Origin: Treponema sp.
GTDB lineage: Bacteria; Spirochaetota; Spirochaetia; Treponematales; Breznakiellaceae
DNA: 10,516 nucleotides
Direction: 5' to 3'
NCBI GenBank assembly: GCA_031290325.1
Contig: JAITNU010000110.1
Coordinates: 1-10,516 of the forward strand
How positions within the stretch are numbered: the first letter of the stretch is position 1; each line of letters opens with the position of its first letter. A program made the position numbers and the translations under genes. Positions 6,862-10,516 of this stretch are shown piece after piece. The notes beneath the pieces were generated by a model that saw only the letters and a list, made by a program, of their open reading frames with translations, was not told the origin of the DNA and searched no databases.

Positions 6862-9800
6862 GTATCGCCCGGAAAGTGGTGAACCGTCCGGTTCTGATAG
6901 TGGTGATCTTCGGACTTATCGCCATCATCGCCCTGTACCTGGTGTCTGATGTGGCGATTGATCTGTTTCCTGAGATAGACTTACCCTCCCTTATGGTGCA
7001 AACATCCTACCAGGGGGCAGGCCCTGAGACCGTGGAAAAGACCGTTACCAAAGTGCTGGAATCCAGCCTGGTAAATATCGGGGGACTCAAGGAACTGACC
7101 TCCACCTCCTCCGAGGGGTCAAGCTCCATCATGATGGAATTCGAATACGGTGCCAATCTGGATGATAAGACCAATGATATCCGGGACCGGATTGACCGGG
7201 TTAAGGGCCGGCTCCCTGAAGATGCGGATGCGCCGATGATCATGCAGTTTGATCTGAGTTCCATGCCCATACTGCGGATCGCGGTGCAGGGAGACCGGAC
7301 GCAGAATGAACTGCGGGCCATTGCCACGGATCTGGTGCAGGACAGACTTGAGCAGATCGATGGGGTGGCCTCTACCAGCGTGCTTGGCGGGCAGGAGCGG
7401 ATCGTCAAGGTTGAGATATCCCAGAACCGCCTTGAAGCCTACGGCCTGAGCATCACCGGTATTGCCAGAACCCTTGCAAGCCAGAACCTTGAACTGGGAG
7501 CCGGCTCCATTGTGGACGGCTCCCGGAACTACAGTATCCGTACTACCGGGGAGTTTGCCACACTCCAGGACATCGGGGAAACCGTGGTGGCCCAGCGCAT
7601 AGGCGCGGATGTGCGGCTCATGGATATCGGAACCGTAAGCCTGGGCTATCCTGATGAAACCGCCACCGTATACATCAACGGTGAAAACGGGGTCTATGTG
7701 TCGGTGACCAAGCAGAGCGGTGCTAATTCAGTGGCAGTAGCGGATCAGGTCTATAAGCGGCTTGAAGAAATCCAGAACACCCTCCCCCAGGATCTGAGCC
7801 TTGAAATCACCGAGGACAACACCACCCTCATCCGGGACATGATTGGGGACTTAGTCAATTCCGCGGTCATCGGTGCGGCCCTTGCCATGGGTATCCTCTT
7901 CCTGTTCCTGCGGAACATCAAAAGCGCCGTCATCATCGGAATCTCCATACCCTTCTCCATCCTCGTAACCCTCCTGGTGATGAACCTCACCGGGATTACC
8001 CTCAATATGCTGACCCTGACCGGCCTCATCCTCGGGGTGGGCATGATCGTAGACTCCTCTATCGTGATCCTCGAAAACATCTTCAAGTACCGGGAACGGG
8101 GGACTAAACCCTCTATAGCGGCGGTACTAGGTAGCCAGGAGGTGATGTCTTCTATCATATCTTCCACCCTCACCACCATCTGCGTGTTCATTCCCATTTT
8201 CCTGTTTAAGAACCAACTGGAGATGCTGGGACAGCTCTTTCAGGGGATGATCTTCACTGTGGGGATTGCCCTCGGCTCAAGCCTCCTCATCGCCATCTTC
8301 CTCGTCCCGATTCTCGCGGGTAAGTATCTACCCCTGGATACCCGTCTGCAAAAGCCCCTTAAAAATACGTTCCTCAAACAGGTAGACGCCATCATCGAGG
8401 GGGCGCTCACCGCCCTCAGCCAGGGCTACCGGCGCAGCCTCTCCGTGGTACTGCGGCACCGGCTTGGTACTGTGGCTGTGGTGCTTGTCGTCTTTGCAGG
8501 CTGCGTCCTGTGCATACCCACTATGCGGATAGTCCTCATCCCGCCGATGTATGAGGATTCGGTGAGCCTTCAGGTGGAACTTCCCCTGGGAACCACATAC
8601 GAGGATACCCGCGGGGTGATGCTCCAGCTTCAGGAATTCGCCATTGCCGAGATTAAAGGGGCGAAGCACATCATCGTCAATGTGGGCAATTCCGGAGGTT
8701 CCGCCAACAGCCAGAGTATCAACAAAGGTGAATTGAGCGTCGGCCTCAACATGAGGGCAGACACCAGCGCCCAGGTGATGGCGAAACTCCGTACCCATTT
8801 CAACGACTTCCCCAACACAACCATGAGTTTCGCTCAGGGACGGGCCGGGATGCTGACAGGGGGCGCGGATATTGACCTTGCCCTGCGGATCAACGATATT
8901 CCTGTTGGCATGGCCGCAGCCCGGGAAATCGTGGACCTCATCCAGATACCTGAACTCACCGAAGTTTCCATAGACATGAATGAAGGACTGCCCCAGGTTG
9001 AAGTGGTAATAGACCGGAAGCGGGCCTACAACCTGGGCCTTTCGATTACCGGCATTGCCAATGAAATCGCCGCATCCATGAACGGCCTTACTGCCACCAT
9101 CTTCCGCTACAACGGCAGCGAATACTCCGTAACCCTCATGCTCCGGGAAGAAGACCGGAAGAAACTCCCTGACCTGGAACGGATCTTCGTAAGCTCTGCA
9201 AGCGGCGCACTGGTGCCCCTCTCCAACTTCGCTACGCTGAAAAAGGGCTTAGGCCCGGTAAGCATCAACCGGGAAAATCAGTCCCGGGTGATTCACATCA
9301 CCGGTACCCTTGCCAAGGGCCTGCGGGCCGATACCGTGGAAAACAAGATAAAAGACATCGTATCCCGCAATTTCGTAGCCCCCAGCGGGGTGAGTCTCAG
9401 CTATGAAGGCCAGTGGGGGGAGATCACCAAGACCATCGTAACCTTCGCCCTGATCGTGACCCTGGCAATACTCCTCGTATTCGGGGTCATGGCCGGGCAA
9501 TACGAATCCTTCAAAGACCCGCTCATCAACCTCTGCACCATTCCCCTGATGGTCATCGGCGTAGTCATCATCTACCGTATCACTGGTCAGCCCTTAAGCG
9601 CCTTTACCATGGTGGGCCTGGTGATGCTGGTGGGCATCGTGGTGAATAACGGCATAGTCCTGGTGGATTACACGAACCTCCTGGTAGGCCGGGGCATGGC
9701 AGTACGGGAAGCCTGCCTTGAGGCAGGGGAATCCCGGCTCCGTCCGGTGCTCATGACGACCCTCACCACCATCCTGGGTCTCATCCCCATGTCCTTCTTC

Positions 9801-9971
9801 CCCGGCCCCTCGTCTATGATGATTCAGCCCATCGGTCTCACGGTTATCGGAGGTTTAGGTTCCTCAACCCTGATCACCCTCTTTTTCATCCCGGTGATGT
9901 ATTCGTTTCTTAACGAACGCCGGGGACAGAGCAGCGCCTCTGTTAAAGCCGAGGCACAGGAGGCTGCGTGA
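6858..9971 (+). CDS. RND-family efflux permease (HAE-1/AcrB-like)
   Basis: This inner-membrane exporter has 1037 residues, a normal length for the AcrB-like branch. It shows the duplicated RND plan: TM1 at about 10-30, a first periplasmic loop at about 35-330, a TM bundle at about 332-492, TM7 at about 537-557, a second periplasmic loop at about 560-855, and TMs at about 857-1018. Family blocks include DLFPEIDLPS (35-44), the TM4 motif GMIVDSSIVILENIF (395-409) and RLRPVLMTTLTTILGLIP (960-977). Compared with the AcrB proton relay, Asp399 matches D407 and Thr967 matches T978, but D408 is Ser400 and K940 is Asn940. The substrate (drug, lipid or metabolite) cannot be told. It is translated with the adaptor through the ATGA overlap, and no outer-membrane channel gene is in the window. 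Confidence 0.95.
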   Translation: MSIARKVVNRPVLIVVIFGLIAIIALYLVSDVAIDLFPEIDLPSLMVQTSYQGAGPETVEKTVTKVLESSLVNIGGLKELTSTSSEGSSSIMMEFEYGANLDDKTNDIRDRIDRVKGRLPEDADAPMIMQFDLSSMPILRIAVQGDRTQNELRAIATDLVQDRLEQIDGVASTSVLGGQERIVKVEISQNRLEAYGLSITGIARTLASQNLELGAGSIVDGSRNYSIRTTGEFATLQDIGETVVAQRIGADVRLMDIGTVSLGYPDETATVYINGENGVYVSVTKQSGANSVAVADQVYKRLEEIQNTLPQDLSLEITEDNTTLIRDMIGDLVNSAVIGAALAMGILFLFLRNIKSAVIIGISIPFSILVTLLVMNLTGITLNMLTLTGLILGVGMIVDSSIVILENIFKYRERGTKPSIAAVLGSQEVMSSIISSTLTTICVFIPIFLFKNQLEMLGQLFQGMIFTVGIALGSSLLIAIFLVPILAGKYLPLDTRLQKPLKNTFLKQVDAIIEGALTALSQGYRRSLSVVLRHRLGTVAVVLVVFAGCVLCIPTMRIVLIPPMYEDSVSLQVELPLGTTYEDTRGVMLQLQEFAIAEIKGAKHIIVNVGNSGGSANSQSINKGELSVGLNMRADTSAQVMAKLRTHFNDFPNTTMSFAQGRAGMLTGGADIDLALRINDIPVGMAAAREIVDLIQIPELTEVSIDMNEGLPQVEVVIDRKRAYNLGLSITGIANEIAASMNGLTATIFRYNGSEYSVTLMLREEDRKKLPDLERIFVSSASGALVPLSNFATLKKGLGPVSINRENQSRVIHITGTLAKGLRADTVENKIKDIVSRNFVAPSGVSLSYEGQWGEITKTIVTFALIVTLAILLVFGVMAGQYESFKDPLINLCTIPLMVIGVVIIYRITGQPLSAFTMVGLVMLVGIVVNNGIVLVDYTNLLVGRGMAVREACLEAGESRLRPVLMTTLTTILGLIPMSFFPGPSSMMIQPIGLTVIGGLGSSTLITLFFIPVMYSFLNERRGQSSASVKAEAQEAA

Positions 9972-10102
9972 TGCTGGTGAAGAGATGCCGCACAAAGAAG
10001 GCCCGGCGAACACGAAGGGGAAGCACAAAGAAGAAAGCACGCGGAACATCGAACATCGAGGTCTCATTCCTGATGTTCCTGCTTCGCTTTCCCCAGAAAT
10101 GA
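9958..10102 (+). CDS. Possible 43-residue basic ORF with strong RBS; probably repeat-derived
   Basis: An ATG at 9971 overlaps the permease stop (TGATG) and opens 43 codons ending in TGA at 10100-10102. The feature span includes the upstream Shine-Dalgarno AGGAGG at 9958-9963, seven bases before the ATG and as good as any in the window. The product begins MLVKRCRTKKARRTRRGSTK, is very rich in Arg and Lys up to about residue 24, and has a short hydrophobic stretch near the end (VSFLMFLLRF). Most of the coding sequence is repeat DNA (CACRAAGRRG and GAACATC units), so it resembles no gene I know. The signal may be a relic of a downstream operon gene lost to repeat insertion. A functional peptide is possible but unlikely. 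Confidence 0.25.
9991..10094. repeat. Short-unit repeat module with imperfect palindrome
   Basis: CACAAAGAAG occurs at 9991-10000 and again at 10024-10033, with the related CACGAAGGGG at 10011-10020. GAACATC is tandemly repeated at 10044-10057. The first copy extends to GGAACATC (10043-10050), whose reverse complement GATGTTCC lies at 10072-10079. Outside it, GGGGAAGC (10017-10024) pairs with GCTTTCCCC (10086-10094) apart from one bulged base. The whole can fold into an imperfect hairpin of about 78 nt. Similar CACGAAGG and GAACATCGAACATC repeats are, as far as I recall, scattered intergenically in many environmental genomes. Confidence 0.6.
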
Positions 10103-10188
10103 CCAAAGGGGTAAAAGGTTTAATCTAATTGAGAAGCTTTTTGGCGAGAAGGGGAGCGTTACTCAAGCCCGTACCAAATGATACGGCC

Positions 10189-10371
10189 CTAGTATCCAGT
10201 CAGTGATGAAAATGGGAATAATGGGACGAGTAACAGAAAAAGAATGTAACCGCAGAGGACACGGAGGAACGCAGAGAAAACCAAAGAATTGAAACAAAAT
10301 CTCCGCGATCTCTGCGGTTAAAAATTCGCTCCATGCAATGGTCCACAGTTTAGTGCTTGACTGGATACTAG
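10189..10371. repeat. 183-bp segment bounded by 14-bp perfect inverted repeats (MITE-like candidate)
   Basis: CTAGTATCCAGTCA (10189-10202) is the exact reverse complement of TGACTGGATACTAG (10358-10371). The match ends abruptly at both edges. Within lies the hairpin at 10247-10320. There is no transposase, as expected for a non-autonomous element. I could not find a clear target-site duplication next to the ends (left flank ...CGGCC, right flank ACTGAG...), which weakens the mobile-element reading. It may instead be a large intergenic repeat or structured RNA. Confidence 0.5.
10247..10320. repeat. Hairpin repeat TAACCGCAGAG/CTCTGCGGTTA
   Basis: TAACCGCAGAG (10247-10257) and CTCTGCGGTTA (10310-10320) are exact reverse complements. 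Pairing continues imperfectly inward, including CGGAG (10262-10266) with CTCCG (10301-10305). The left arm contains the repeated sub-motif CGCAGAG (10251-10257 and 10270-10276). It resembles a widespread ACCGCAGAGG-type intergenic repeat and the smaller hairpin at 5666-5714. Confidence 0.6.
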
Positions 10372-10402
10372 ACTGAGCCTTCAATGGCAGTGGAAAAACG
10401 GA

Positions 10403-10431
10403 AGAGCACTTTGGAAAACGTGTAATGCTCT
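10403..10431. promoter_or_regulatory. Inverted repeat AGAGCA-N17-TGCTCT just upstream of a promoter candidate
   Basis: AGAGCA (10403-10408) is the reverse complement of TGCTCT (10426-10431). The right arm ends one base before the TTGAAA -35 candidate. This could be an operator for a regulator of the gene at 10468. A six-base arm is short enough to arise by chance. Confidence 0.25.
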
Positions 10432-10432
10432 C

Positions 10433-10461
10433 TTGAAAATTCAATCCCTTTCCAGTATGGT
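10433..10461 (+). promoter_or_regulatory. Sigma-70-like promoter candidate for the gene at 10468
   Basis: TTGAAA (10433-10438) and TATGGT (10456-10461) are separated by 17 nt, the optimal spacing, and each has two mismatches from consensus. The expected transcription start is about 10468, at the A of the ATG itself, which would give a leaderless mRNA. TATAAC at 10461-10466 is an alternative -10 box, but its spacing to TTGAAA is 22 nt. Confidence 0.4.
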
Positions 10462-10467
10462 ATAACT

Positions 10468-10516
10468 ATGAGTAACCCAGACACCCCGGAACCGTCCTTT
10501 AACAGGCTCGACCCCC
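10468..10516 (+). CDS. Start of an unidentified protein (partial, runs off the window)
   Basis: An ATG at 10468 opens a frame that stays open to the window end, giving MSNPDTPEPSFNRLDP. Sixteen residues are too few to recognise a family. The nearby ATG at 10457 hits a stop after one codon, so 10468 is the only nearby start in use. There is no Shine-Dalgarno sequence, but a promoter candidate lies directly upstream. The polar, proline-rich start suggests a cytosolic protein without a signal peptide. That this is a real gene is likely from position and composition, not proven. Confidence 0.45.
   Translation, partial: MSNPDTPEPSFNRLDP

Larger units (their letters stand above)
10103..10467. other. 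Non-coding, repeat-bearing intergenic region
   Basis: No convincing gene lies on either strand here. A 93-codon minus-strand frame at 10163-10444 reads through the repeats and gives low-complexity sequence of the kind such repeats produce. The region contains a small stem CCGTA/TACGG (10169-10173 with 10182-10186), the inverted-repeat-bounded segment at 10189-10371 with its internal hairpin, an inverted repeat at 10403-10431 and a promoter candidate before the gene at 10468. No tRNA-like cloverleaf was apparent by eye. Confidence 0.6.

Noticed and set aside
9991..10057. CRISPR array
   Set aside because: The repeated units are only 7-10 bp, irregularly spaced and without spacer-sized unique segments.
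10163..10444. Minus-strand 93-codon frame
   Set aside because: It reads through the inverted-repeat element and the ACCGCAGAG hairpin; the LTAEIAEI...LCVPPCPLRL-like translation is typical of spurious ORFs made by such repeats.

Overview
The window reads as a piece of a moderate-GC bacterial chromosome, probably from a spirochaete (a Treponema-like lineage is my best guess, not proven). The main clue is the efflux adaptor at 5914-6861. It lacks the alpha-helical hairpin of AcrA/MexA, a feature described for the Borrelia adaptor BesA. The RND pump also indicates a cell with two membranes. No rRNA or other firm taxonomic marker is present.

Positions 1-5626 hold a compact, one-strand mannitol phosphotransferase (PTS) operon. 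It runs: the tail of the mannitol permease mtlA (EIICB), an HPr gene, the PRD regulator mtlR, mtlF (EIIA), mtlD (mannitol-1-phosphate 5-dehydrogenase) and an Enzyme I gene. Gaps are 18 nt or less, and mtlD and ptsI overlap by ATGA. The operon carries the whole phosphoryl chain: PEP to EI (His188) to HPr (His15) to EIIA (His63) to EIICB to mannitol. It also carries the dehydrogenase that passes the product to glycolysis as fructose-6-phosphate, and a regulator whose own phosphorylation sites can sense the chain. General PTS proteins are more often encoded away from sugar operons. The HPr has Lys where the regulatory Ser46 would be, so this chain is probably blind to HPr kinase.

Positions 5627-5913 are non-coding. 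They hold two hairpins after ptsI, no convincing intrinsic terminator, and a weak promoter candidate followed by a hairpin that abuts the Shine-Dalgarno sequence of the next gene.

Positions 5914-9971 are a two-gene RND efflux operon: a hairpin-less membrane-fusion adaptor and a 1037-residue RND permease, overlapping by ATGA. No TolC-like channel gene is in the window. The permease keeps only part of the AcrB proton-relay set (Asp399 and Thr967, but Ser400 and Asn940). This block looks richer in G and C than the mannitol operon.

Positions 9972-10467 are repeat-rich. A module of CACRAAGRRG units and GAACATC heptamers sits directly after the pump gene and creates a 43-codon basic ORF with a strong Shine-Dalgarno. 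Further on is a roughly 183-bp segment bounded by 14-bp perfect inverted repeats, with an internal ACCGCAGAG/CTCTGCGGT hairpin. At 10468 a new gene starts and runs off the window, possibly as a leaderless transcript.
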